Assembly: GCA_963920525.1 (NCBI GenBank)
Contig: OY986436.1
Span: 96,359,701-96,423,700 of the forward strand
Source of the DNA: Dichetophora obliterata
Lineage: Eukaryota > Arthropoda > Insecta > Diptera > Sciomyzidae
Direction: 5' to 3'
Length of the DNA: 64,000 nucleotides
A model generated the notes under the pieces. The model searched no databases. It saw nothing but the letters and a program-made list of their open reading frames with translations, and had not been told where the DNA came from. Shown one piece after another: positions 52,614-64,000 of this stretch (its first letter is position 1; each line of letters starts with the position of its first letter). The translations under genes were made by a program, and so were the position numbers.

Positions 52614-53240
52614 AATATTGAACTATTTTAATACACTCACGAATATAACAAACGAAGGCTTTAACATAACACGATAAAACACAACCGACACCAACTAATA
52701 GACGAGATCAACTGATCAATTAGTCAAAGCGACATAATTGCCAATTTCAATATAAGCCGTTTTTTTTGTATGTCCGAGCTGAGAAACAACTGTCAAAAAC
52801 AGATCAGCGTTTATTTTTAACCTCAGACTTAACTGTGTTCAATTTATGGGTTTCTTTTCATAATCAAGTCATGGTCTGAGTGTTGCTCAGATGCTGTCGA
52901 CGAGCTCAGAAATTTTTTACTGAGCACTAAGCAATCGGCTGCCAACGCATACATAAAAAAAGCTAAGAACCAAAAAATGGCTGACACTAGTTCAGAATGT
53001 ACTATTTTTTATTAAATTTAGCTATTTATCTAATAAATTACATATTTTGACATTTAAGTGGACGAAGGATGCACATGTTTTCAAAATGTTTCATTACCAA
53101 ATCAGACCAATTTATGTTTGATCTGATTGTGTCAGCTCTGGTTATGGTCGGTTTGATCAGATCTGCTCAGATCTGTGGTCTGATGTGAAAAAAGAAAATC
53201 GCCTATTAAAAACGTGAGTGCGGGAACGCAATCGCGACAC

Positions 53241-53318
53241 CGCCTTAGGAATTCCTCGCCTTAGGAATTCCTCGCCTTAGGAATTCCTCGCCTTAGGAAT
53301 TCACCAGCCGTAGGAATT
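53241..53318. repeat. 16-bp tandem repeat, CGCCTTAGGAATTCCT, about 4.5 copies
   Basis: Four near-perfect units are followed by a degenerate one (CAGCCGTAGGAATTG). Each contains the palindrome AGGAATTCCT. It is GC-richer than its surroundings. Confidence 0.9.
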
Positions 53319-55867
53319 GTTGTTCGGAATTTTTTGTCTCTTATTTTAAATTGCATTTTTCTAGTTGATGGAGTATTCAAACAATTTTTTTCGCTTGTAT
53401 GTAATATGTCCATATATTTTTGTATGTAGAACCATTAAAAATGTTTATACTTATTTAAAGAAAAAATTAAAAGAATCAAAAAATTAATTTATTACTTTAG
53501 AAATAATCCTTGGATTTAATTATCATGTTCAAACAGATCCGGTGCCAATCGTTTTTTTTTAAACTAAGCAATATGAACCGACATCTCTTTCACACATATG
53601 ACGGCTTACACGAATTTTGTGATCGACTGCAAGGGCAAATATGATGTTTGTGAGTGAACGAAAGAACTAATTTATGAAATGGTAAGATGAAATATTGTCG
53701 TTCTTGTTGTGCGCAAAGCTCTGTTTATTTAATTTTTAACATACCCAGCTAGACAGCTAACTGTTAAATATTCCGTATATATGGCATATACGTAGCGACC
53801 TTGACGTTAAAGTCATATAAAATTCTCCATACATTGTACGTTAAATTTGTTCTACCAAAATACTATATATATGGACAGACGCTCATCTGTGTGATCTGGC
53901 ATCTCTGTCTGCCACACATGTTTTAGCCATAAAAAAGTTTAGCTGAACTGCTCACACCAATACGAAAATCTGCTTTGCAATCTTCTCCCCCCCATGCCGC
54001 TATATCATGACCACCCCATAGCCCAGAGATTAGAACTCTGACATGTTTATTTTAAATTACAAAGACAATTTTTGAATCCATTTTTATTTATTTTTTGCAA
54101 TGCATAAATTACCTTGAGTTAGGGGTTACAACATTACGGCTTTACAAATAACACAAAGATAAACACAATTCATATAAAATCCATGGGTTCTGAATGCATT
54201 TCTTCACAACAGCAATATAGCTCCAACGACAGCAGCAGTTGTTTGAGTTGCAAATATAGTCAATCCAGATAATCGCAATGTTTTTCAGGAATCCTATTTA
54301 GTCTTCAGAAAAGAAAAAAAAATGTTGAATTGTTTTATTTTATTTATAATTTTTGTATACTTCCTTTCGATTGTACGGCTCATTTTGTTTGATTTGTTAT
54401 TTTTTTTTGGCAGTTTATTATATTTTTGGCCGTAAAAGAGCAAGATATACAACCAAACATAACTTTCCTTGTTTAACATAACGTCAGAAAGTATGAATGT
54501 ATTGCTGAAAACCAAAATTTGTTTCGTTGTGTTTGTGAAGACGTTAGAGCTGTCCAGCTGGGTACTTTCATTCAAAAAAATAGAACTGGCAGAACTAGGT
54601 AGTTCCGTGAACATGTTAAAATCGAAATGAACGAAACTTTTAGAAGATATATCGTCGTTATTGTTATGCACATTGTTTTTTGCATTTAGGTTGAACATTC
54701 AAACATGCGGAACTAGATATTTTCGGGACATGTTTTGCTTCTGAGACAACTGCTACATACGAACATGGTTAAGTAATTCAAATATGAGGCTTTCCAAAGT
54801 GACTGGTGGGACAGTTTAGTCCAGAATCCCTAATGTTTAGATGATCATGTAATGTAATGATCAAATAGATATTTACAATAGGTTATGAACCGATTTATAA
54901 AACTTTTACCGAAAAAAACTCATAAATATTTTGATGATATTTCATTGGTCAAAGGAGTGTGACTGACAGTCAAAAATACCTTAATTCTGCCTTCTGCACT
55001 GTCAATCGAGGTTTTAGTCCAAATACTTTACATAGTCAAATGTCTTTTACTATGCTATGAAATGATTAAATAGATTTCAACAGAAACTAAAATTTAGCAC
55101 CAAGTTATAAAAAAATAATCTACAAGAAAATATAGAAAGTAGAAATTGTAACTGGTGGGAAAAAATCGTACGACTCGTTCACAATAAACAACTTGTCTTA
55201 ATGAAAAAAATACTTATAGCATCTTAAGGTAAAACGTAGCCTTCGTCTTAAACTTCGTTCGTTTTCCGACGATATCGGACAAAATTGGCTTGATGTATTT
55301 TTTCCTTGCGTCGTCGTCCACTGTTACGTTGCTTAAATACTCTTAACGTGAGTATTTGTCAAAAACATTATTACCAGATTGTAAAAGTTTATAATTTTGC
55401 GTAAAATTGACAAAAACCTTAAATATTTTATACTTATTTTAAGCAATATTTAATAGGTGGCATCATTTTTTGCATCAGAGTTTTTGATAATTGATTCTAA
55501 ATTCTTGCATTTGTTAATAAAGTAATACTTACGATTTATTTTTAGCAACTTCCATGTCAACAAATTTCTAAACGATAAGAAAATTTTCATCGTCTATATT
55601 TGACGTTTCAGCGAAAACAGCGGACATTCGGCTTTTGAACGATGCCTTCGTGAAATGCACATTACGTTCGTTTTACAGAAAGATGATATTAGTCTTGCTT
55701 TTTCTAAATAATTTTAACAGATCATGTAAATTTAACTTTTATTCATTGTGTTAAGAATAAATTGGTTATAATCATATCAACTTAAGAAAATTACTCATTT
55801 TCGCATTTCCCGTGGAATGCCCCATATTTAGAATGAAATTGTAGATAAAGAATGTAGAATAAGGTTT
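53319..55867. other. No recognisable gene (2.5 kb)
   Basis: The longest frame (54294-54698, minus, 134 codons) is Asn/Ser/Lys-rich and ends in a lysine-rich tail. It has no motif, and I judge it chance-level in such AT-rich DNA. Confidence 0.4.
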
Positions 55868-55875
55868 GTTATATT

Positions 55876-56469
55876 TAGTGTCCGACCGAAACCGAATATT
55901 CGGCCATTTTATAATATTCGCCCGAAACGGAAACTGGTTATTAATATGAAAATTTAAGTTTTTACAAATAATTTTTTTTTTATTAAAAACAAACAAAAGT
56001 ACTCATACTCATAAGAAAAAATTTCATATATTAAAAAAAGTATTGTTTGAATATTGAGGTTTACTATAATAATAAATGAGACCATTTTTTTATTATAAAA
56101 GTATTATATACTTTATATCCTCAGTACACATTTTTGCTTCAGTATCTATAAAACTTTAATATTAATTGCAATAGAGATGATAAAATCGAAAATGATCGAT
56201 ACTATCATTTTCGATATGATACGCATAAAATTAACCAAAATGTTTTTCGTCAACACGATAAATCAAATTATAAACGAATTCATAGTTTTTGTTTCGTACA
56301 ATGCGTTGTAAATATTTTTATTAAACCAAACTTATATATTTGAATTAAATGACTTATGCAAGAAATTTTTACCTAATTTCACAATTCGGAATCAATATGG
56401 CCGAAACAGACAAAAAAGGCCGAAACTGGCCGTAAACGAAACAGAAACTGAATATTCGGTCGGACACTA
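55876..56469. mobile_element. hAT-type MITE with TAGTGTCCGACC ends, 594 bp
   Basis: The ends TAGTGTCCGACCGAAACCGA and GAATATTCGGTCGGACACTA are inverted. The octamer GTTATATT flanks both sides (55868-55875 and 56470-56477). Non-coding. The second copy of the family in this window is at 14328. Confidence 0.88.
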
Positions 56470-56477
56470 GTTATATT

Positions 56478-57702
56478 ATGCATATGAGTATCGCATTAAT
56501 GAAGATCTGATTTAATAATATTTATTCATATCCTAGCAGATTGTTTTATGAGTTTAATACACAAACATACTTTTCGCTTCCATAGTTCAAAGGAACTACA
56601 TAGTTCCGCGGACATGTTTCCGCGAACTAGTTCCGCTGTATAAGAGTGCGTTCTGTGCTCCGATCCCTGAACTGTTTAGCACAAGTCTATTGTTTACAGA
56701 AGATCTTGCCTAATTCAGACAGTTTTTCAAATTTTGTAATCCAAGTCAAAAATCACTTCCGTTTTTTGTAACGTAACGTCAGCACATATTTTTGCATATA
56801 ACTTTAAACCTTAGTGTCGATTGTTGTCATTGCCTTAACTTTTTATAGTGCTACTTAAGTACTACGCAAATAAAAGAAAGCCTTTTCAAATTTTAGACTA
56901 TTTCATTATTTTTTTTTATATTTTTTCTTACAAATCGTACGTGAGCAAATGTCTATATAGGATATTCTTTGTCAAAACGGTCAACAGAAAGATCGACCGA
57001 TGCCAATCGTGCTTGTATAAATATGATAGTTTCCACATCAGATAAAGAAAACCGAAAAAATCACTCAGAAATCTTTCAAAGTTACGTCAGAAAATGGCTT
57101 CAAATTTAAACTTTTTTTAATGAAAAAATTTCAGAATATCACTTGTTTTTACTACCTGTAGATGCAAGTGTTGCACTCCTTTTTTTAAGAGAACGGAATT
57201 GAAATGAAAAAAATAACCAAACTATGATATTGAATGTTTTTTAAACTGTAGTTTTTTTGTTGTTATTAAAACAAATATAGTTATTAAGATATTTTTAAAA
57301 TAAGGTTTTTTAGTGCATAAAAGCTAAAAACTTTGGTTCATACCGCCGAAACTTGCCCGAAAGGGTGTTTTATGTGATTTTTTTTCTCGTATCTCATTGT
57401 ATCTTCAAAACTAAATTACATTAGGGAAGTTTTAGGGAAGACTAAACATTTTTTTAGAAAATAATAAGTGCAATAATAATGTTTGTATTAATTGCTCAAA
57501 ATATTTGGTATACAGTACAGTCTCGCTAATCCGGACACATATAGTTTCGGTGTATGTCCGTATTTCAGGATTTGTCTGGAATACAGAAAGCTGAAGAATT
57601 TGTTAATCAAATTTGAGCATATCTGAATGCATAGTTGAGCCTCATGAATTCATTCAAACGCTTTTACTATGAAATTTTTGTAAAGAAATTGGCATCACAA
57701 AA
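56478..57702. other. No recognisable gene (1.2 kb)
   Basis: At about 57528 the phrase CAGTCTCGCTAATCCGGACA resembles a pogo/Tigger-type terminus, but no partner end is present, so I do not call an element. Confidence 0.35.
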
Positions 57703-58700
57703 TAGACCCCAATTGAAATAAGCCCCAATGCAATAACACCCAATTAAATAAGTCCCAACGAAAATTAAAAAACCCCAAATGAAAAAATGAAAGAATTCCC
57801 AAACCCAATGAAATAATTCCAAAATTGAAAATTAAATAAGTCCCAACATTTGGGGTTTATTTCGTTATGAAATAACATCTTTATTTAATTATGAGAAAAA
57901 TTAAATAAGCTTCAATGAAATATCCCCCAAAGAAATGAAATAAGCCTCATGTAAAATATTTCGAAACTTAAAAAATTGTTTATTTAAAGAAATTATTCCC
58001 AAAATTAATGAAGTAACCCCCAATGAATAGGCACTACTATACTCCAGTTATAAACTGGATGATTTTCTGAAAAGTTTGACTAGTACAAATAACAAAAAAG
58101 ATTATGAACCAACAGGAAATAAATCAACGCATGAAATCTAATCTTTTAGAAGCCCGAAGGCGACTACTTAATACAGAGGATATAAATAAGTTTTATGCCG
58201 TTCCAGAATTTATAATTAATTCCTTTTTCGGAGAGGGAACCTACAAGTCACGATTAATTACAACAACTTTTGGATTTGTGAGTGTTTTAAGTACGATTCT
58301 GTTATTTTCTTTGATACGATGATCAAATATACAAAATGCAAAAACTCTTTTATTAAAGTTTCAAAGCAAATCCATTTTACCCACTTCGACCGTATAGTTG
58401 CTTTCATATGCGCCTTTTACAGAAGGAATAATTTGTAAAAGGCGCAACAACACGGAAAAGATAATGCAAACATTGATCAAAAATTACAAAATGTGAAAAA
58501 AATGAAAATAAATTTTATTGTTAAAAACTCTTCGACAACCTAAATTAAGCAAAATAAAAAAGCCCCAAATAAAATTAAGTAACCCCAAAATTTAAGAAAC
58601 GAAATAACCCCCAAACCGAATGTTTATTTCAAGACCAAGAAAAAATCAAAATAAAATAAACCCCAACTAAAATTTCATTGGGGCTTATTTCATTGGTCTT
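57703..58700. mobile_element. Repeat-ended element, CCCCAA(T)GAAATAAG arrays, about 1 kb
   Basis: Both ends are made of degenerate CCCCAATGAAATAAG units. GACCCCAATTGAAATAAGCCCC at the left is mirrored by GGGGCTTATTTCATTGGTC at the right. The centre (58020-58550) is unlike the arrays and holds a 72-codon frame. This may be a foldback-type element. Confidence 0.55.
58104..58322 (+). CDS. Small protein with C-terminal membrane segment (72 aa)
   Basis: MNQQEINQRMKSNLLEARRR starts a charged helical N-terminus. It is followed by an aromatic segment (KFYAVPEFIINSFFGEGTYK) and a final hydrophobic stretch of about 19 residues (LITTTFGFVSVLSTILLFSL) ending in IR, like a tail-anchored protein. The frame is clean, less AT-biased than its surroundings, and an ATTAAA polyadenylation-like signal lies about 28 bp after the stop. 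I do not recognise the family. It could be a small host gene, a retrocopy, or cargo of the surrounding repeat element. Confidence 0.4.
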   Translation: MNQQEINQRMKSNLLEARRRLLNTEDINKFYAVPEFIINSFFGEGTYKSRLITTTFGFVSVLSTILLFSLIR

Positions 58701-58740
58701 ATTTTTATTTTGCGAGGTTTCTTTCGTTCGTTCAGGCAGT

Positions 58741-60840
58741 CTAAACGCACAGTAAAATGTAATCAATGAAACTGCATGTGAACATTGAGGTGGAATACTG
58801 AATTCTGACGCTGTGCGAGGTATAACTCAAAGCTATCGATAGCGCAAATTTGGGTTGTATAGGAGGTGCCACGCACCTTGTCAAACTCCCATAAACTGTC
58901 ATCAGTGAAACGGGGCGTGTAAATACCGCTCGAATACCGAATTTCGAGGCTGTGCAAGCCATAACTCAAAAGTTATTTGATATTGCAAATTTTTTATATA
59001 TTTGTACTCGTACATCTCGTACTCGAAACAAATCCATTGCCAAAATTTGAGCTCAACCAGACCAGTAGCTTCGAAGTCTTTAGATCTTTTCTTAAAAGTA
59101 GGCGTAGCTATAGTGTGCACACGCCCACTTTTTGTATAGTTACCGACATATCATAACTTTATTTTCAAAATTTAGTTAAATACGACCAAAACCGTCTTAA
59201 GTATAATATTTTTATTGATTTGTGGGTCGCAAAAGGGGGTGTGGCAACATTTTATGTTTTTCTTAACCTTCGCGTAACAATAACGAACAAACGCGTAGAA
59301 GGAAGTACCATATTTGGTCCAGTCGTTTCCAACTTTTAAGCATCGGAACGAATCATGATTGTTTTTTATTTAAAAATTCTGAATAAAAAAATTCAAAACA
59401 AAATTCAGTTTTCATAAAAAAAAGTATTGAAATTTTATGCTTAGTTTTGAGTATAGCTTTGGAGTTATAGGTTGCACAGCTATGGAATTCAATATTCGAC
59501 CTCAATTTAATTTGTTTTGTTATTAAATTTACAAATTTAATTTTAAATTTGTGCTATCGAATAGATTTGGAGTTATACGTCGCACAGCGTCCGACTTCAG
59601 TATTCGACCTAAATTTACACATTAAGTTTAATTGTTAACATTTTATGGGCGTTTGGCAAGGGTGCGTGCACTTCCAATACAACACAAATTTACGATATCA
59701 AATAACATTGGATTATAGGTCACACAGCGTCGGAATTCAATATTCGACCTCAATTTTCACATGCAGATTTACTGGTAACATTGAATGGCTTAAGTCAAGA
59801 GAGCGTGGCACCTCTTATTTAACCCAAATTTTAGATATCGAATAGCTTTTCGAGCTATAGGTCGCACAGCTTCGGAATACAGTATTCGACCTAAATTTAC
59901 GCATGCAGATTCATTGATGACATTTTATGGTCGTTAAAAAAGGGGGAGTTGTAAAAGGCGGCGTTGCACCTCCCCTACAACATAAATTTTTGCTTTTGTA
60001 TAGCTTTGAAGTTATAGGTAGCACATCGTCGAAATTCAGTATTCGACCTCAATTTGCACATGCTGTTTTACTGATAACATTTTATGGCGTTTGTCAAGAG
60101 GGCGTGGCACCTAAAATAAAACCTTAATTTGTGCTATCGACTTTTTTTGAGTTATAGGTCGCACAGCTTAGGAATTCAATATTTAACCAAAATTTACACA
60201 TGCAGTTTCATTGATATAATTTTGTGAGCGTTGGACAAAAGGGCGTGGGACCTCCCATGCAACCCAAATTTGCGATATCGAATAGCTTTGAAGTTATAAT
60301 TCGCACAGCTTAGGAATTAAAAATTCTACCTCAATTGACACATGCAATTTTAGTGATAGCATTATATGGCATTTGCCAAATGGGGCGTGGCTACTCCCGT
60401 ATTACCTATATTTTCGATATCGAATAGCTTTGCAGTATAGAAGTATAGGTCGCACAGCGTTAGAAATCAGTATTCGATTTCAATGTAATTCTCATTGATT
60501 ACATGTTATGGGCTTAGGGAAAGGGGGAGTGGCACCTCCTATGTAACTTAAATTTGTGCTATCATATAGCTTTGAGTTATAGGTCGCACAGCGTCGGAAT
60601 TCATTATTCGACCTCAATGTAAACATGCAGTTTCATTGTTTACATTTTATGAGCTTTGATCAAGGGAACGTGGCATCTTCCATACAACTTAAATTTGTAA
60701 TATCGAGTAGCTTTTAAGTTATACATAGGTCGCACAGTTTCGGAATCGAAAATTCAACCTCAATTTACACATGCAGTTTCACTGAAAACATTTTATGTGC
60801 TATTGACAAGGGAGTGTGGCTGCAACGCGCCAGGTGTCAG
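58741..60840. repeat. Satellite-like array, unit about 140-150 bp, with an orientation switch
   Basis: From about 59450 to 60840 roughly ten units repeat GAGTTATAGGTCGCACAGC(G/T)T...GGAATTCA.TATTCGACCTCAATTTACACATGCAG...GGGCGTGGCACCTCC. Marker spacing is 136-157 bp. From 58741 to about 58990 one and a half units run in the opposite orientation. 59000-59440 is diverged spacer. Short frames here are repeat-derived. Confidence 0.85.
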
Positions 60841-60961
60841 CTAGTTTTAATACAATTTTTTTGTGGTCATATATGTAGGCCCAAAAGTATTAAAATCTAT
60901 TCCAAGATTTCTAACCGTGTATATATTCCTATATGGTATAAAGTTTACTAGAGTTTTTTGA

Positions 60962-61046
60962 ATATGCAAATTATATGCAAGTAATATGCAAGTTATATGC
61001 AAGTTATATGCAAGTAATATGCAAACAATATGCAAAGTATATGCAA
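60962..61046. repeat. 11-bp tandem repeat, TATGCAAGTTA, about 8 copies
   Basis: Consecutive units TATGCAAATTA, TATGCAAGTAA, TATGCAAGTTA and variants. Both strands stay open through it, producing repetitive peptides that are not genes. Confidence 0.9.
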
Positions 61047-62125
61047 AAATTTATCAACTTGAAAAAGTCTAAAATTTCACTTTTCATTGTATTCAAGACA
61101 ATTTTAAGTACTTTTTTAATTTCTAGCAACAGTTGCATTATTTTTTCCTTTTTTCGTGTGTTTTTAAAGAGTGTGTGTAATAATTTCAATTAACATTTTA
61201 AGAAATATTCCCAACTAGCAGGCCACATATAAACAAAAAGACTGTGAATGATTTTAAAGAGTTACACACATTATCAAATGAGAGCAAAAAAACCAATATT
61301 ATTTAAAAAAGTACCTTTGTTCAATTGTGATATTAATCAGAGGCGGATCTTCCGGTGACAAAATTAACAAATTATCTTGTATAGACTAATAATTATCGAA
61401 TTTTTTTATATTTGAATCCATTTTTTCATATAATATTTCTATTTTTTTAATTCTCATTCTGAAGAAGTAATATTACAAAATGGTATTACAACAGTATTAC
61501 AAAACAAAATAATCAAATACTAATTATAAAATCTTAATTTGCATGCAATTAAAAATGAAATCTTTGTGAACAAGTAAACAATAGCAAAAGTTGTATGCAA
61601 TATATCTGTGTCGATAAGCAATAACAGCTTAACCTTTCAACACTGATGGGACACATGTTTCCCACTGAGTGCTCTTATTTAACTAAAACGATATCATTCA
61701 CATATATTGTTATATATATATTTTCATCCCATAACTCTTCGCATACCAAGCGATTGTTTAAGCAATATAATGAATTCATATAACTAAATTCCGTTATTCG
61801 TAGTTGGTACCAAAAAGGAGACGCTGTCGCAATTCCATGCCCCAAAGCCATTGACGGAGCTTGTTTCTTTAAAAAAAATTTGTATTGAATGGGTTAAGTC
61901 TAATTTCAAAGTTTCGAGAAATCTTGCTTCAAAGTTTTCAATCGCCATATAAATTATATGAAAGAGATAAATTATATCATAGTCATAGTATTAGCTTAGG
62001 TCACGCAAGAAGCTCTAGATTTTGTGTGTTCATAGTGCTATATGCGTGGAACATAGCTTCACTATAACTCAGTTCTGTCTTAAGTCGACTTAAGCGATTA
62101 TTGCTTATCGACACGATATATGCAA
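61047..62125. other. No recognisable gene; inverted pair at its right part
   Basis: GTGTCGATAAGCAATAACAGCTTAA (about 61608-61632) is mirrored by TTAAGCGATTATTGCTTATCGACAC (about 62089-62113), suggesting a TIR element of about 0.5 kb. No coding motif. Confidence 0.4.
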
Positions 62126-62290
62126 CATATTCAAGTTGTTTGTGAATTGTATGCAAGTTGTATGTAGCGTATGCAAGTCGTATGCAACATACGCAAGATA
62201 TATGCAACGTATGCAAAATATATGCTACGTATGCAAGATATATGCAGCGTATTCAAGATATATGCAGCGTATTCAAGATATATGCTATGA
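62114..62290. repeat. Degenerate 10-11-bp tandem repeat, TATGCAACG/TATGCAAGA
   Basis: About 15 variants of (A)TATGCA(A/G)CGTA(T)GCAAGA follow each other. Same orientation and core as the array at 60962-61046. Confidence 0.85.
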
Positions 62291-64000
62291 GTTACTTTCG
62301 CATGAATTACTTATTCCAACTCTAACGTATTGTGATATACTTACGCATGAAATAGCAAAGCAATGAAAAGCATGTTTATTAGTGCGAATAAGTAATAAGG
62401 GTGTTGCAACCTCTTTTGATTGCAATGTCCAAGGGCCAAATTCTTCAATCAGCACTTGAACTGATTGAAAGTTGGAAACCTTAATTTTGCTTCAATCAGC
62501 ACTTGAACTAATTGAAGTTTAGATTATGATGACTTCGTTATTACCAACACTTAAACTGGCAATAACTAGCTGAAAATAGAGATGGTTAAAATTGCTCAAC
62601 TTTCTCAATGTAAGTTTGAACTAATCTTTATTATAAAGTTTCTTTTTCTTATAAAGAAAAACAAGTTACTTACACAAAACATATATAATACAACAAATTA
62701 TATAATCTGTATACAATAGTTAATAAATATAAAAAGAACTAAAATAATATATGTATTTACAAATTTTTCCTTATATTTATCAATACAAAGATATATTACT
62801 AATAACTAATTCAATTTTACATATATTTTAATTACCATAAAATGTATATATATCAATAATATAGATATCAATGCATTTTTTAATATCAAGAACAAGTTCA
62901 ATACACTTTGTCTTCAATGCATTATTTCTTTTCTTCATTAACAAGAACAAAAGTTAAATACACTTTTGATGTTGATGCATTTTTACTAGTTTAAAACTTT
63001 GTCAAATTGAACGCAACGAAACTCGACACTTTGTTTTGCGAGTTTCCATCTACTGCTTTGGATTGTAAAATATGCTACGCAAAATATGCTATGCCAGCAT
63101 TTATTATATTTATTTGCTTAATTTAATTAAATACTTATTTCTTGATATACGCAAAAAAAAAAGCTGGAGCGAAAATGTATGGATCGTTTTTTTTCGATTT
63201 TCGAAATATTATAGTTGCCAAAATCTGCCTTGGCACTTGAGTAAGAACTGTACAAAATATTTTTTTAGTAGGTTTACGTTTTGAGGAGCCCCAAGCCATT
63301 TGAATATCCTGGAGCAAACAACAGAGTGTTTTAAACTGTTTCTCTATTTGATATGCAGTTTTTGGTTTTATGTTTGAACTCATTTAAAAGGAAAATGTTT
63401 CAAATATCCGGTAAAAATGTTCAAATATTTTTGGAGGTATTCACATAAAATTTTATAAATGCGTTTTTAACAATATGTTGAAAAAAGAGAATTTACTACG
63501 AGCACATATCGTTCCTTGCATGTCAAAACCATGAATGTGAAAAAATTTGATTTTTGGTTTATTACTGTTTCTGATGCAATTTTAAGGAACGTTAGGTATG
63601 TTCCCGTACTCGATTCAAGTAGCTTGAAGTTGCTTGAAAGCGTTATTTTACAAATTTTTAAAGCTAGAGAGAGAGGAATAACTTCCAAAATGACACTCTC
63701 TAATCTATTACAATTACTTGAAATTAGTACGGAAACAGACCTTTTGTATCAACATATGTAATAGGAATGTGGATCAGATCTGACACAATACAATAGTTCT
63801 AAATCAATGAATGCGTTTTTTTAATTTTTTTATCATGCCAAAAAAATGATGTGCCACCAAATGAATTCATTGTTCTGGCACAAACATTTAAACAAAATTG
63901 GAATTTTTCTGCATGCCAAAACAATGAATGTGTTCTCAAATACTTTTAGATTTAGGTAGGCCAACCAAAATTAAATCATAAATCGAGTGGCCTAATGCTC
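62291..64000. other. No recognisable gene (1.7 kb)
   Basis: A CAATCAGCACTTGAACT phrase is repeated at 62447 and 62494. Frames of 60-82 codons (e.g. 63516-63761) show no known motif. The window ends in unremarkable AT-rich DNA. Confidence 0.35.

Noticed and set aside
54294..54698. 134-codon frame on the minus strand as a host gene
   Set aside because: Asn/Ser/Lys-rich composition expected from AT-rich DNA, with no motif and no supporting signals.
57520..57560. pogo/Tigger terminus CAGTCTCGCTAATCCGGACA
   Set aside because: Only one end found; no partner terminus or transposase within reach.
60847..61193. Overlapping frames on both strands at the 11-bp repeat (also 62001-62366)
   Set aside because: Low-complexity repeat translated in both directions, with no start context or domain.

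Overview
This is a gene-poor, AT-rich, repeat-dense stretch of an animal nuclear genome. It is most likely a fly or other insect, judging from short spliceosomal introns, mariner, hAT, P-superfamily and Jockey-type element remains, and (CAA)n-rich DNA. No multi-exon host gene is evident. Almost everything recognisable is mobile DNA, much of it nested. The centrepiece is one nearly intact 17.4-kb Polinton/Maverick (adintovirus-like) element at 22378-39801.

The Polinton has 275-bp terminal inverted repeats (3 mismatches seen), 5'-AG...CT-3' ends and a 6-bp target duplication (AGCACT). It carries a full virus-like gene set. For replication and integration it has a protein-primed family B DNA polymerase with one short intron and one frameshift, and an integrase with a C-terminal chromodomain. 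For the virion it has a major capsid protein, a penton-like minor capsid protein, a packaging ATPase, a PLA2-domain protein and an adenain-like protease. A fibre-like coiled-coil protein and a conserved 605-aa protein of unknown role accompany these. The left 4 kb is an accessory block of small genes I do not recognise: two tandem secreted-protein paralogues, two Cys-rich paralogues, a 256-aa nuclear-looking protein, a 112-aa protein and a 174-aa protein. The protease frame lies -1 to the PLA2 frame, with the heptamer A AAA AAC just before the PLA2 stop. This suggests a programmed -1 frameshift fusion.

The Polinton sits inside a smaller inverted-repeat element (21646-40546, about 290-bp inverted termini, candidate 6-bp duplication TAATAA).

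Region by region: 0.3-1.2 kb is a TIR element with a second damaged copy at 11.6-12.6 kb. 3535-11311 is a large foldback element with about 1.8-kb arms, a 7-bp target duplication and a THAP-finger relic (P superfamily, Galileo-like), with a dead mariner inside. 12.8-15.2 kb is a TIR element family whose second copy is at 43.5-44.5 kb. 16.9-17.0 kb is a near-perfect hairpin. 19.1-20.1 kb holds repeats, a tRNA-like sequence and a hAT transposase fragment. 42.2-43.1 kb is a Harbinger-like element. 45.6-51.9 kb is a dead Jockey/CR1-like non-LTR retrotransposon interrupted by a 2.86-kb hAT element. 52.2-52.6 and 55.9-56.5 kb are MITEs. 57.7-58.7 kb is a repeat element enclosing a small membrane-protein reading frame. 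58.7-60.8 kb is a satellite of about 140 bp. 61.0 and 62.2 kb carry 10-11-bp tandem repeats.
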